Assembly: GCA_900540005.1 (NCBI GenBank)
Contig: UQEM01000013.1
Coordinates: 1 to 29,161 of the forward strand
Reading direction: 5' to 3'
Origin: an uncultured Ruminococcus sp.
GTDB lineage: Bacteria; Bacillota; Clostridia; Oscillospirales; Ruminococcaceae
DNA length: 29,161 nucleotides
Both the position numbers and the translations under genes were made by a program. The notes beneath the pieces were generated by a model. The model saw nothing but the letters and a program-made list of their open reading frames with translations, did not search any database and was not told the DNA's origin. Positions 16,659 to 24,277 of this stretch are shown here, in pieces. Position 1 is the stretch's first letter; the number at the start of each line of letters is the position of its first letter.

Positions 16659-17951
16659 ATGGCTCTCAGAAAAAAAGGTGGAGACAATTCATCTGATGAC
16701 GAAATCCGTTATTATTTAGAGGCTTATGGCATTCATAGTTTATGTGAAGATGCTATCATATCCCCCGAAGATATGGCTGAGTCCGGATATAAGGAGATTC
16801 CAAATTCTCATTTAGGGCAGATTGGAATGATGTTTCAACAGCTTCCGGGGCTTGCCACTCATGCTATCAGTTATCATGGAACCTATCGTGTTTACTTTGA
16901 CAAAAGCCTCGGAGTGCTTCAGCAGGCTAAGCAAGGAGACGGCTTTCTTAGAGCAAATGTTGTACAAGCCGGAACCAATAATAAGATAACGGGACAAGCG
17001 CTTCTGAAATCCGCATCAATGGGACCATTGGTGGCAAATGCCGTTTTTTCAGCGCTTTCAATGGTTACGGGACAATACTTTCTTTCAGAAATCAACGGCA
17101 AATTGTCATCTATAGATAAGAAAGTTGATGGGATACGCCGGTTCCTTGAAATGGAAAAAATCAGCGGACTCTGGGCTAATGAAGAGTATCTACAGCAAGT
17201 TGTTCGTGATTTCGCGTCTATTCAAGAAAATGAGCATCTTAAACAAGCTACTATTATTCAGCTACAGCAGATTCGCAAAGAAAGTTTAGTCAACACTAAT
17301 TTTTATGCCACCTCTTTCCAACTGAAAAAAGAGGAATTGCAACAACTTAAAAAAAATGGCAAGAAAAAAGAAATCGTCATAGCTGTAAGTGAACTTGGTA
17401 ATCTTTTCCTTTGCTACAAATATGTTCTCCATACATATTGTATGGCATATTATTTAGAAACTGTTTTATCAGGGAATATGGATGAACAATATTTATCTGC
17501 AGTTCATGATGATATTAAATCAAGAATCACCGAATATAAGAAAGACGTTAAAACTTTGGAGACTGAATTCAACGCTTTCTTTGCTAAAGCAAAGGCTTAT
17601 AAGCCAAATGAAGTAGTTGAACTGATTACCAAAACGGTTGCAGGCGGTGTAAGTAAAGCCTTTTTCGGAAGCTATTTTTTAGGATATTCGATTGCCGATA
17701 CAGTTAATGAGAAAAATGATGCCGCAAAAGCAAAAGCTAAAGAAGAAGTAATTTCGCAGGCAAAATCGTTGGTTCAGCAATGCAAGGATTACAAGCCGTT
17801 TGATCAGATAAGCAAAAGCATCAGTCAATACGATCAAATCGTGAATAAAAGTCAAATTGAATTAGTGTGTTCGGATGATAAGACATACATCAAAGTTACA
17901 GATGCAGAATCCGAACACAACGAAGCTAGCACAGATACCGATCAAAAATAA
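16659..17951 (+). CDS. Unrecognised helical, possibly membrane-active protein (430 aa)
   Basis: No family recognised. From the sequence: a polar N-terminus (1-50); a small-residue-rich hydrophobic segment at about 116-142 (SMGPLVANAVFSALSMVTGQ) that could be a membrane helix or hairpin; a coiled-coil-like stretch right after it (FLSEINGKLSSIDKKVDGIR); long amphipathic helices (about 180-310); a second Gly/Ala/Phe-rich hydrophobic segment at 322-347 (VAGGVSKAFFGSYFLGYSIA); and a lysine- and glutamate-rich tail. No signal peptide is seen. Helical proteins with buried hydrophobic hairpins include alpha-type pore-forming toxins, so a membrane effector is a reasonable hypothesis only. The ATG at 16659 has an AGGAGG site; the in-frame ATG at 16608 lies in the repeat array. 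It forms a two-gene unit with the next gene, 38 bases downstream. The region is AT-rich relative to the recombinase and phage genes. Confidence 0.75.
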   Translation: MALRKKGGDNSSDDEIRYYLEAYGIHSLCEDAIISPEDMAESGYKEIPNSHLGQIGMMFQQLPGLATHAISYHGTYRVYFDKSLGVLQQAKQGDGFLRANVVQAGTNNKITGQALLKSASMGPLVANAVFSALSMVTGQYFLSEINGKLSSIDKKVDGIRRFLEMEKISGLWANEEYLQQVVRDFASIQENEHLKQATIIQLQQIRKESLVNTNFYATSFQLKKEELQQLKKNGKKKEIVIAVSELGNLFLCYKYVLHTYCMAYYLETVLSGNMDEQYLSAVHDDIKSRITEYKKDVKTLETEFNAFFAKAKAYKPNEVVELITKTVAGGVSKAFFGSYFLGYSIADTVNEKNDAAKAKAKEEVISQAKSLVQQCKDYKPFDQISKSISQYDQIVNKSQIELVCSDDKTYIKVTDAESEHNEASTDTDQK

Positions 17952-17989
17952 TTCATTTGCTCATTTTGATAAAGAGAAAGGCTGATAAT

Positions 17990-18478
17990 ATGAGTATCGT
18001 GAACATAACTGAAATCAGAAGACTCGCTCAATCCTTTCGGAATGGTATAGAGAGTGCGGTTGAATGCGGTGCCACTTCTTCAAGAACCACTAGATCGACA
18101 ATGCCGTATTTTCCAAAAGGTTGCTGTGAAGTTGCAAGTGTTCTTCTCGCACAATATCTGTATGAAAAAGGAATTCATACAAAATGCATCCACGGGGAAT
18201 ATGACTATGATGATTGGGAGAATAAATTTCCGCATACGTGGCTTGAAACCAATGACGGAGTAATAATTGATATCACTGCAGATCAGTTTTCTGGGGAAAA
18301 AATATTTGAGGCGTTTAGCTTGATGCCATGCTATGTGGGTACGGACAGGAGGTTCTACTCTTTGTTTGACGAGGATTACAGAGAAGAAGAGTTTCAGGAA
18401 TTATGGAATTGTGACGAGGATTTTTACAAAAGAAATGTTATTCCTCTGTATGATATCATTCTTAACCATATTGTTTGA
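17990..18478 (+). CDS. Small Cys-His-Asp papain/transglutaminase-like protein (162 aa)
   Basis: Family not named with certainty, but the conserved spacing of a papain/transglutaminase-type triad is visible: FPKGCCEVASVLLAQYL with C45/C46 at a helix start, FPHTWLE with H82, and IIDITADQF with D94. The order Cys-His-Asp, and the core of about 110 residues, suit a transglutaminase-like or papain-like cysteine peptidase or acyl-transfer enzyme. No signal peptide and no membrane segment. The ATG at 17990 is chosen over upstream 17957 because an AGAAAGG site lies about 9 bases before it. It follows the 430-aa gene by 38 bases with no terminator, so the pair is co-transcribed. A protease next to a putative membrane effector invites an activation model, but a toxin or a modification enzyme is equally possible. 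Confidence 0.75.
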   Translation: MSIVNITEIRRLAQSFRNGIESAVECGATSSRTTRSTMPYFPKGCCEVASVLLAQYLYEKGIHTKCIHGEYDYDDWENKFPHTWLETNDGVIIDITADQFSGEKIFEAFSLMPCYVGTDRRFYSLFDEDYREEEFQELWNCDEDFYKRNVIPLYDIILNHIV

Positions 18479-18565
18479 TCTTTAACGTTTGGTATGACCA
18501 GATATCTCTTAATGCCTTTTTGTCTTTATGTTGAAAGCACTCAAAACGATGAATAACCCATAAAA

Positions 18566-18623
18566 CAAAAAATCCCCCTCACCAGGCAAGAATTATCTCA
18601 ACTTCCTACCTGATGAGGGGGAT
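18566..18623 (-). terminator. Terminator of the recombinase operon
   Basis: On the minus strand, two 15-base arms (18609-18623 and 18572-18586) pair with one G-U, around a 22-base loop, and are followed by a run of seven T. It lies 14 bp beyond the 517-aa recombinase stop. The plus strand has no T-run here. Confidence 0.85.
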
Positions 18624-18636
18624 CATATAATCATAT

Positions 18637-20190
18637 TCACTTTTCCACGCTGACCGTCACACCGGATTTGAACCGGAACTCCAGATAGTCATCATACACA
18701 TTCACTTTTTCAAGTAGCTTCTTAACAAGACTGCCGTCAAACACGCAAACCTTGCTCTTCTGCCGTTCTATAAACTTCAGCAGTTCCCGGATACGCTTCT
18801 TGTGTTCCGATTTTGCGGTGTCGTCCATTGCGGTCTGTTCCTGCAGCTCACGCAGGCGCAGGATCTCCTCGGTGATGTCATCGTAGTTCTCACGGCGCTC
18901 TGTTCTGTCGATCAGCTCCTGTTGCAGCTTTGCCATTTTCGCTGCCAGTGCTGCGGCACTTTCCGGGTGTGCTTCGTTGATCGCTGTTTCAAGGTTTTCT
19001 TTCAGCCTTGTCAGGTAATCATCGCTGTTCCCCACGATTTCGTTGAGGGCGTCAAGGAATGCTTCAATCAAGGTCTCCTCATTGACCGTTCTTGCATGGC
19101 ACTGATCCTTCTGCTTCAGTCTGGTCAGGCACCGCCACACGACTGACTTCTTGCCGCGATTATTCCAGTGGATTCTGCGGAACTCCTCACCGCATTCAGC
19201 GCAGAACACGATTTTTGAAAACGGATGGTTTGCACTGAAATTCTTCCGTCTGCCAAAGCAGGCGTTCTGTTCACTGCGCCGTGCCATTTCCTCCTGTACC
19301 ATCAGAAATATCTCTTTCGGGATAATTGCTTCATGGTCGTCCTCGACATAATACTGCGGCTGCATTCCGGTATTCTTTACCCGCTTTTTATTCAGAAAGT
19401 CCACCGTGCAGGTCTTTTGCAGGAGTGCATCGCCCATATACTTCTCGTTTTCAAGTATCTTACGAATCGATGTGTCATGCCATTTTGCCTTTCCGCGGGA
19501 GGTCAGGACGCCGTCACGCTCTAATCCCTGCGCGATCTTTTTACAGCTTTTCCCCTCAAAGTACTCTCTGAAAATGCGTTTGACGATCTCAGCCTGTTCC
19601 GGGTTGATGATCAGGTGACCGTTCTCATCCTTATCGTAGCCGAGGAAGTTGCGGGCATTGACCATCACCTTACCCTGCTGAAAGCGATAATGGATACCCA
19701 TTTTTGTATTTTTGCTGAGGGATTCAGATTCCTGCTGCGCCAGTGATGCCATGATCGTCAGGAGAACTTCGCCCCTTGTATCCATCGTATTGATAGATTC
19801 CTTTTCAAAGTACACGGGGATATTCATACCCTTCAGCATGCGGATGTAATTCAGGCAGTCCACAGTGTTTCGGGCAAATCGGCTGATAGATTTTGTCAGG
19901 ATCAGGTCGATCAGACCCTTTTTGCAGTCCTCGATCATCGCATTGAATTCCTCTCTGCCTTTTGTTGAGGTTGCTGAGATTCCTTCATCTGCGTATACCC
20001 TGACCATTTCCCATTCGGGTTTTGAATTGATGTACTCTGTATAGTGCTGGATCTGGCTCTCATAGCTGGATGCCTGTTCTTCATTGTCCGTGCTGACACG
20101 GCAGTATGCCGCTACACGAAGCTTCTTTATCTCCGTTTTTGCGGCGCTGTTGCCCTTCTGCGGTTTTGCAGGAATTTTGATCACGTTCAT
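18637..20190 (-). CDS. Large serine recombinase (517 aa), downstream copy
   Basis: Complete large serine recombinase. The N-terminal resolvase domain has AAYCRVSTDNEEQ with catalytic S33, ADEGISATSTKGR, LTKSISRFARNTVD (active-site Arg cluster) and the long E helix. A recombinase domain follows (about 180-290; GYDKDENGHLIINPEQAEIV), then a zinc ribbon with FCAECGEEF and later Cys (CLTRLKQKDQCHAR), and a coiled coil (about 395-490; AALAAKMAKLQQELIDRTER) typical of integrases that control directionality. It cuts att sites and joins them through a Ser-DNA intermediate. The ATG at 20190 overlaps the stop of the 130-aa gene as ATGA. Closely related by architecture to the 516-aa recombinase upstream, yet clearly divergent in sequence. 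Confidence 0.93.
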   Translation of the reverse strand: MNVIKIPAKPQKGNSAAKTEIKKLRVAAYCRVSTDNEEQASSYESQIQHYTEYINSKPEWEMVRVYADEGISATSTKGREEFNAMIEDCKKGLIDLILTKSISRFARNTVDCLNYIRMLKGMNIPVYFEKESINTMDTRGEVLLTIMASLAQQESESLSKNTKMGIHYRFQQGKVMVNARNFLGYDKDENGHLIINPEQAEIVKRIFREYFEGKSCKKIAQGLERDGVLTSRGKAKWHDTSIRKILENEKYMGDALLQKTCTVDFLNKKRVKNTGMQPQYYVEDDHEAIIPKEIFLMVQEEMARRSEQNACFGRRKNFSANHPFSKIVFCAECGEEFRRIHWNNRGKKSVVWRCLTRLKQKDQCHARTVNEETLIEAFLDALNEIVGNSDDYLTRLKENLETAINEAHPESAAALAAKMAKLQQELIDRTERRENYDDITEEILRLRELQEQTAMDDTAKSEHKKRIRELLKFIERQKSKVCVFDGSLVKKLLEKVNVYDDYLEFRFKSGVTVSVEK

Positions 20191-20579
20191 TTTATCACCC
20201 CTATCAAGCTGTACATATATTCTGCCTGCGCGATCGGATCCTCATATTGCATTTCCGGTTCAGCAAGTGTAAATTCTGTATAGACGGGCGGTACTTTCAG
20301 CCGTTTCCCGCTTCCGTGCTTTTCGGCTCTGCGGATCAGCTCGGCATTTGCCTTTGTGAATGTCTGCCTGCTGACGATCGCTGGATAGAAGTCATCGACG
20401 ATATAGCAGATATTCCGGATGACACGCTTCACCATGCTGTGAACCATAGGCTTTCCGGCTTTTTCTGCGGCTTCTCGCAGGCTCATGCCCGAAATATAGC
20501 CGCTAAAAATCGCTCTGATTGCACAGGCTTCGGATTCATCGATTTTTGCTATTCCATCAATTATTCTGTACCCGAGCAT
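20187..20579 (-). CDS. Recombinase-domain protein lacking the catalytic domain (130 aa)
   Basis: Corresponds to the middle DNA-binding part of a large serine recombinase only: LGYRIIDGIAKIDESEACAI, IFSGYISGMSLREAAEKAG (the recombinase-domain helix-turn-helix), VKRVIRNICYIVDDFYPAIVSRQTFTKA, then a polar tail ending EYMYSLIGVIK. There is no catalytic Ser region, zinc ribbon or coiled coil. It is not an obvious wreck: it has its own ATG (20579) with AGGAGG, overlaps the upstream recombinase by 19 bases and the downstream one by 4, and the frame is intact. Similar short recombinase proteins are seen between two full recombinases in Firmicutes elements. A role as a DNA-binding accessory or directionality factor is inferred. 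Confidence 0.85.
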   Translation of the reverse strand: MLGYRIIDGIAKIDESEACAIRAIFSGYISGMSLREAAEKAGKPMVHSMVKRVIRNICYIVDDFYPAIVSRQTFTKANAELIRRAEKHGSGKRLKVPPVYTEFTLAEPEMQYEDPIAQAEYMYSLIGVIK

Positions 20580-22111
20580 AACTCCTCCTTCAGCGTCAGT
20601 CCGCATTTCAAACGAAATCCAATTCTTGTGCGGGAATAGACGATAATGCTGTCCACGTACTCCGTGAAAGCTTCATCGCTGAATTCTGTCTGTGTTTCGA
20701 GTGATTCTATGAAATGCAGTAGCTTTTCTGTTTCCTTGATGCTTCCGTTCACAGCGGTCTTTTCCTGATTTTTAAGTGTAGCGCGGTATTCCTCGTTCTG
20801 CTGTTCGATCCGTCTCAGCTCCTGCATATACATTACGCTGTCAAGGAAACCGCCGACACGAAGTTTTCTGAGCTCCTGCTTTCTGTCCGTATTCTTCTGC
20901 AGCGCTGTCTTTAATTCCATTATACTTAGAAGGTGATTGTCAGCATCGGAAAGTTTCAATGATTCCAGATACGGAGACAGGATAAACTGATAGCCGAAAA
21001 TCAGCTTGTTCAGCATGGTCACAAATGCAGCTTTGACTGCCGCATCCTTTAAGAACTTCATAGAACAGGAAGCCTTATTATACAGGTGTGTCGTACAAGC
21101 CCACGCAATTCCAGTGGTCTGCGTCTGCCGCTTGAATTTACCGCCGCATTCACCGCAGATGATTTTGCCGGAAAACGGATACTTATTCTGATACTTCCCG
21201 ACATCCGCTTCAATATTATGCTCTTCAGCATGCTTTTGCAGGACAAGCTGTACCTTGTCGAACACCTCTCTGCTGATGATCGGCTCGTGATGCTCCTCCG
21301 CATAGTAGCTGTCGACCTCTCCGTGATTGTTATGCCGCCGGAAGCTGCTGTCCGTATAGGTTTTCATGAACGCGGCAGCGCCGTAGTATTTTTCGTTCAC
21401 GAGTATTCCTTTGATCGTTGAGCCAGACCATTTTCCACCCTTACGGGTAGGAATCCCCCTGCTTTCAAGCATCTGAGCGATCTTGTATGTTCCTATTCCG
21501 TTCAGTGCCGATGAAAAGATCAGACGGATTACTTCAGCTTCAGTTGGTTCGATGACAAGATCGCCGTTGGCATCTTTTGCATAGCCATACGGCGGATAAC
21601 CGAATTTGAAGGTTCCTGCTTCAATTCTCTGCTGTATCGACCATTTCACATTCTTGGAGATCGATTCTGATTCGTCTTGCGCCATGCTGCTAAGCATCGA
21701 CAGAATCAGTTCACTATCCATTGAGCCGGTGTCTATGTTTTCCTTTTCAAAGTAGATCGGGATATTGCACGACAGCAGTTCCCGCACCAGCGACAGACAG
21801 TCAGCGGTATTACGGGAAAAACGGCTGATTGATTTTGTCAGCACATAATCGATGTTCCCGGTACGGCAGGCATACAAAAGCGCCTGCAAGCCATCACGGG
21901 AATCTGCTTTTATTCCGCTGATACCGAAATCATAGAATACGCCTGCAAATTCCCAGTCGGAATGCCGTTTGATCCATGTTTCATAATGTGCTTTCTGGGC
22001 TTCAAGGCTTTCCTTCTGGTCAGCGTTCTCGGTACTGACACGGCAGTAAGCGGCCATGCGCAGTTTCTGTGCTGCTGCAGGTTCCTGTGCATCGATTTTT
22101 CTTATGATCAT
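20561..22111 (-). CDS. Large serine recombinase (516 aa), upstream copy
   Basis: Complete large serine recombinase: MAAYCRVSTENADQ with catalytic S26, YDFGISGIKADSRDG, LTKSISRFSRNTAD and the E helix; a recombinase domain (about 165-280; FGYPPYGYAKDANGDLVIEP); a zinc ribbon starting CGECGGKF with partners in ACTTHLYNKASC; then a coiled coil (about 385-460). The start at 22111 has GGAGG 7 bases upstream. It is second in a leftward operon of 63-aa protein, this gene, the 130-aa protein and the 517-aa recombinase. Two different complete recombinases in one operon may act together, like the CcrA/CcrB pair of SCC elements, or on different sites (integration versus the hsdS switch); which one is unknown. 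Confidence 0.93.
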   Translation of the reverse strand: MIIRKIDAQEPAAAQKLRMAAYCRVSTENADQKESLEAQKAHYETWIKRHSDWEFAGVFYDFGISGIKADSRDGLQALLYACRTGNIDYVLTKSISRFSRNTADCLSLVRELLSCNIPIYFEKENIDTGSMDSELILSMLSSMAQDESESISKNVKWSIQQRIEAGTFKFGYPPYGYAKDANGDLVIEPTEAEVIRLIFSSALNGIGTYKIAQMLESRGIPTRKGGKWSGSTIKGILVNEKYYGAAAFMKTYTDSSFRRHNNHGEVDSYYAEEHHEPIISREVFDKVQLVLQKHAEEHNIEADVGKYQNKYPFSGKIICGECGGKFKRQTQTTGIAWACTTHLYNKASCSMKFLKDAAVKAAFVTMLNKLIFGYQFILSPYLESLKLSDADNHLLSIMELKTALQKNTDRKQELRKLRVGGFLDSVMYMQELRRIEQQNEEYRATLKNQEKTAVNGSIKETEKLLHFIESLETQTEFSDEAFTEYVDSIIVYSRTRIGFRLKCGLTLKEELCSGTE

Positions 22112-22141
22112 GGCATTACCTCCTTTTGTCAGTACACTATA

Positions 22142-22333
22142 TTAGCTCTGGTTTGACGATTTTTCAAGTGTTTTCGGTAATAAGTCCGCAAACATCGGAG
22201 AGAAAGATTCGCGGTTCAGTTCCGTTAATTTGTCACATTCGTCAGTTGTGATCATGCCGCTTTCAAACAGCAATCTTGTGATTGTCTGCGCTCTGAAAAA
22301 ATTGATTTCGTCAATGATTTTCTGCTGTTCCAT
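22142..22333 (-). CDS. Small helical protein leading the recombinase operon (63 aa)
   Basis: Starts MEQQKIIDEINFFRAQTITR and continues LLFESGMITTDECDKLTELN, a two-helix pattern like SHOCT-type short modules. Very similar small proteins precede serine recombinases in many Firmicutes mobile elements; the function is not established, though a recombination cofactor is plausible. The ATG at 22333 has a perfect AGGAGG site. It is 30 bases upstream of the 516-aa recombinase and surely co-transcribed. Confidence 0.8.
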   Translation of the reverse strand: MEQQKIIDEINFFRAQTITRLLFESGMITTDECDKLTELNRESFSPMFADLLPKTLEKSSNQS

Positions 22334-22357
22334 AGCATACCTCCTGAAAAGCTAATG

Positions 22358-22371
22358 TGACATTTCTGTCA
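22358..22371. promoter_or_regulatory. Palindrome between recombinase operon and hsp20
   Basis: TGACA-tttc-TGTCA, perfect 5-bp arms, 25 bp upstream of the 63-aa gene start. It may be an operator or a recombinase contact site. No clear sigma-70 promoter for the leftward operon was found in this short gap. Confidence 0.3.
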
Positions 22372-22394
22372 AAAATTTGAAACCTATGTGAAAA

Positions 22395-22421
22395 TTAGCA
22401 CTCTTTCCTTGACAGTGCTAA
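22395..22421. promoter_or_regulatory. CIRCE element (HrcA operator) of hsp20
   Basis: TTAGCACTC-N9-CAGTGCTAA differs from the CIRCE consensus (TTAGCACTC-N9-GAGTGCTAA) at one base. It overlaps the -35 box, as expected for HrcA repression relieved by heat. A third half-site GAGTGCTA follows at 22426-22433, overlapping the -10. Confidence 0.9.
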
Positions 22422-22437
22422 TTCAGAGTGCTATAAT
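22409..22437 (+). promoter_or_regulatory. Heat-shock promoter of hsp20
   Basis: TTGACA (22409-22414), a 17-bp spacer, TATAAT (22432-22437): a perfect housekeeping sigma consensus embedded in CIRCE half-sites. A strong promoter held off by HrcA. Confidence 0.9.
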
Positions 22438-22548
22438 ATAATCAGAACAAAGGAACAGAGAAGCACCAAAGGATCCGGGTGCTGAACCCTCCGTCCCCTT
22501 GCTCGAAGCAATGGAAACAATGTTACGAGTAAAAAGGAGGACTGACCT
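22438..22548 (+). promoter_or_regulatory. hsp20 leader with possible Shine-Dalgarno masking
   Basis: A 111-base leader. It contains AGCACC/GGTGCT and TTGCT/AGCAA hairpins, and a CCTCC at 22488-22492 that is perfectly complementary to the GGAGG of the ribosome-binding site (22536-22540). Heat-melted pairing is conceivable but unproven. Confidence 0.3.
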
Positions 22549-22992
22549 ATGTTGTATCCTAGCATTTTCGGTGAAAACTTATTCGATGATTTCTTCAGAT
22601 TCCCTGACTTCGGCAGAGACGTGGAGAAGAAGCTGTACGGCAAGCACGCTGCGCAGGTTATGAAGACGGATGTCCATGAGCATGACGACCACTATGAGAT
22701 CGTTATCGACCTGCCGGGCTTCAAGAAAGATCAGATCAATCTTGAGCTTCAGAACGGTTATCTGACTGTCAGTGCCGCAAAGGGGCTTGACAAGGACGAA
22801 AAGACTGAGAAGGGCAAGCTGATCCGTCAGGAGCGTTACGCCGGTGCAATGCAGAGAAGTTTCTATATCGGTGATACTGTTACCGAAGCCGATGTGAAGG
22901 CAAAGTTTGAGGACGGTGTTCTGAACATCTGCGTTCCGAAGGCAGAGCCTAAGAAGCTGGAGAATCACAAGTATATTGCAATTGAGGGATAA
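22549..22992 (+). CDS. hsp20: Small heat-shock protein Hsp20 (alpha-crystallin family)
   Basis: 147 residues: a short N-terminal arm (MLYPSIFGENLFDDFFRFPD), an alpha-crystallin domain at about 38-130 (VMKTDVHEHDDHYEIVIDLP, then GFKKDQINLELQNGYLTVSA, RSFYIGDTV, and the conserved FEDGVLNICVPK with the G-V-L signature), and a C-terminal extension. It is an ATP-independent chaperone that holds unfolding proteins. The ATG at 22549 has AGGAGG 8 bases upstream. It is monocistronic, with its own CIRCE promoter and terminator, and convergent with the phage lysin. By sequence style it could be a host chromosomal gene of a gut Firmicute, but it lies between phage lysis and recombinase genes. Confidence 0.95.
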   Translation: MLYPSIFGENLFDDFFRFPDFGRDVEKKLYGKHAAQVMKTDVHEHDDHYEIVIDLPGFKKDQINLELQNGYLTVSAAKGLDKDEKTEKGKLIRQERYAGAMQRSFYIGDTVTEADVKAKFEDGVLNICVPKAEPKKLENHKYIAIEG

Positions 22993-23023
22993 TACCTCGC
23001 TAAGATATGATCCCGAAATAATG

Positions 23024-23067
23024 CTCCCCGGAGCTGTTCGTTTTGAGCAGTTCCGGGGAGTTTTTTT
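23024..23067 (+). terminator. Terminator of hsp20
   Basis: A 16-bp stem (CTCCCCGGAGCTGTTC with GAGCAGTTCCGGGGAG; two G-U/mismatch positions), a short T-rich loop and a seven-T run at 23061-23067. The T-run overlaps the stop codon of the convergent lysin gene. Confidence 0.9.
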
Positions 23068-24277
23068 ACGCCTTATTCAGTTTGCCGCTATACTTCTGAC
23101 CGTCCACAGTTACCTCGACAGCGATACCGTCATCCGCAGTAGTAACAGGCGGATCAGGAAGATCTTTCTCCTTGCCGAATCCGTTCAGTCCCTTATTCTT
23201 GATGACTGTGGGAAAATCCTTGTAGCAGATATCCAGATCCACATTGCCGTTGATGCCTGCAACCTTGCCTTTGCTGCTGTACTGCCAGATGGCGTATGCA
23301 CCGCTGTAGTTGGTCTGATCGACCCAGTGGGCAAGCCAAATGGTGTAGCGGCTCTTGATATCATCGGCAGTGTGGGTAGTGAGGGATGAAGCAGAACCGT
23401 AGAGCCCAGTGAAATAGCCGGCGGATTCGACACGCTCCAGAAATGCTCTCATAATTGCAGAGACCTTTTCCTTGCCGAGGTCGAACTGCTTCTTTTCCTC
23501 AAGATCGAAATATACAGGCATTTCAAACTGCTTTCCCTTGATAACAGACAGGAACACATCCGCTTCAAGCTCTGCTTCTTCCGGACTCATCGCATAGGAA
23601 TACCAGTACGCACCGACAGGGAAATTCACAGCTTTTGCATTCTTGTAATTCTGCTCGAATTTCTGATCTTTCTGGGATGCCAGCTTGCCATAGCCTGCAC
23701 GCAGGATAGCAAACTCAATACCGTCAGCTTTGACTTTTTGCCAGTCGATATCACCGTTGTGAACGCTCACATCGATACCTTTCATAGTATCAGCCTCTTT
23801 GTGGTTATCCGCAGTATCAGCAGAAAAATACTTGTAAAAATCATCGGTCACAGAGCTGTTGCCGTGAACTTCATCGCCGTACCATTTGCCATTCGGACGC
23901 ATATCCACATGCGTGTAGATATATGCGGCGGTAATGTTGGCAATGCCAGTAAAGCCGATATCCTGTGCTTTACAGCAAACGGTTTTGCTGGAAATCGGCT
24001 GTCCGTCCTGACCGTAGCAGCAGATATCCGCCGCATTGCCGAGCGTATGCTGTCCGGTACCGCTGCCGCCCACATTCTTATCATGTGTGGGGCATCTGTA
24101 GCCGGAGGTCACAATGATTTTTGAGCAGTTGAGTGCGGTGTATAATTTCTCCAGCTTATCCACAAGTTCGTTGGAGATACTGAATTCATGCACCTTGCCG
24201 CATTTGCAGCGGAATTCTTTTGCATTGAAATGTGCAGAGAGTTGGGTGTTGTCTGAATAGGAATAGGTCTTAATCAT
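23066..24277 (-). CDS. Phage endolysin: M15 peptidase plus GH25 muramidase
   Basis: 403 residues, two lytic domains. N-terminal peptidase M15 (about 10-150): FRCKCGKVHEF, TSGYRCPTHDKNVGGSGTGQ (H65/H77 region), LGNAADI (D84) and THVDMR (H123), the zinc-ligand pattern of D-Ala-D-Ala carboxypeptidase-like enzymes that cut peptide stems. C-terminal GH25 lysozyme (about 165-365): KGIDVSVHNGDIDWQKVKAD (D169), FAILRAGYG, PVYFDLEEK (D258, E260) and YAIWQYSS, which cuts the glycan. A linker and short tail follow. The start at 24277 has AGGAGG and overlaps the end of the holin gene by 8 bases. There is no signal peptide, so release depends on the holin. It converges on hsp20. Confidence 0.95.
   Translation of the reverse strand: MIKTYSYSDNTQLSAHFNAKEFRCKCGKVHEFSISNELVDKLEKLYTALNCSKIIVTSGYRCPTHDKNVGGSGTGQHTLGNAADICCYGQDGQPISSKTVCCKAQDIGFTGIANITAAYIYTHVDMRPNGKWYGDEVHGNSSVTDDFYKYFSADTADNHKEADTMKGIDVSVHNGDIDWQKVKADGIEFAILRAGYGKLASQKDQKFEQNYKNAKAVNFPVGAYWYSYAMSPEEAELEADVFLSVIKGKQFEMPVYFDLEEKKQFDLGKEKVSAIMRAFLERVESAGYFTGLYGSASSLTTHTADDIKSRYTIWLAHWVDQTNYSGAYAIWQYSSKGKVAGINGNVDLDICYKDFPTVIKNKGLNGFGKEKDLPDPPVTTADDGIAVEVTVDGQKYSGKLNKA

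Noticed and set aside
18566..18623. CRISPR-like or attachment-site inverted repeat
   Set aside because: Single hairpin with a T-run on the minus strand just after the recombinase stop; it is a terminator.
20187..20579. Short recombinase as a degraded pseudogene
   Set aside because: Intact frame, own ribosome-binding site and tight overlaps with both neighbours argue for a real gene.
22395..22437. Recombinase attachment site in the repeats before hsp20
   Set aside because: The repeats are fully explained by CIRCE half-sites overlapping a consensus promoter.
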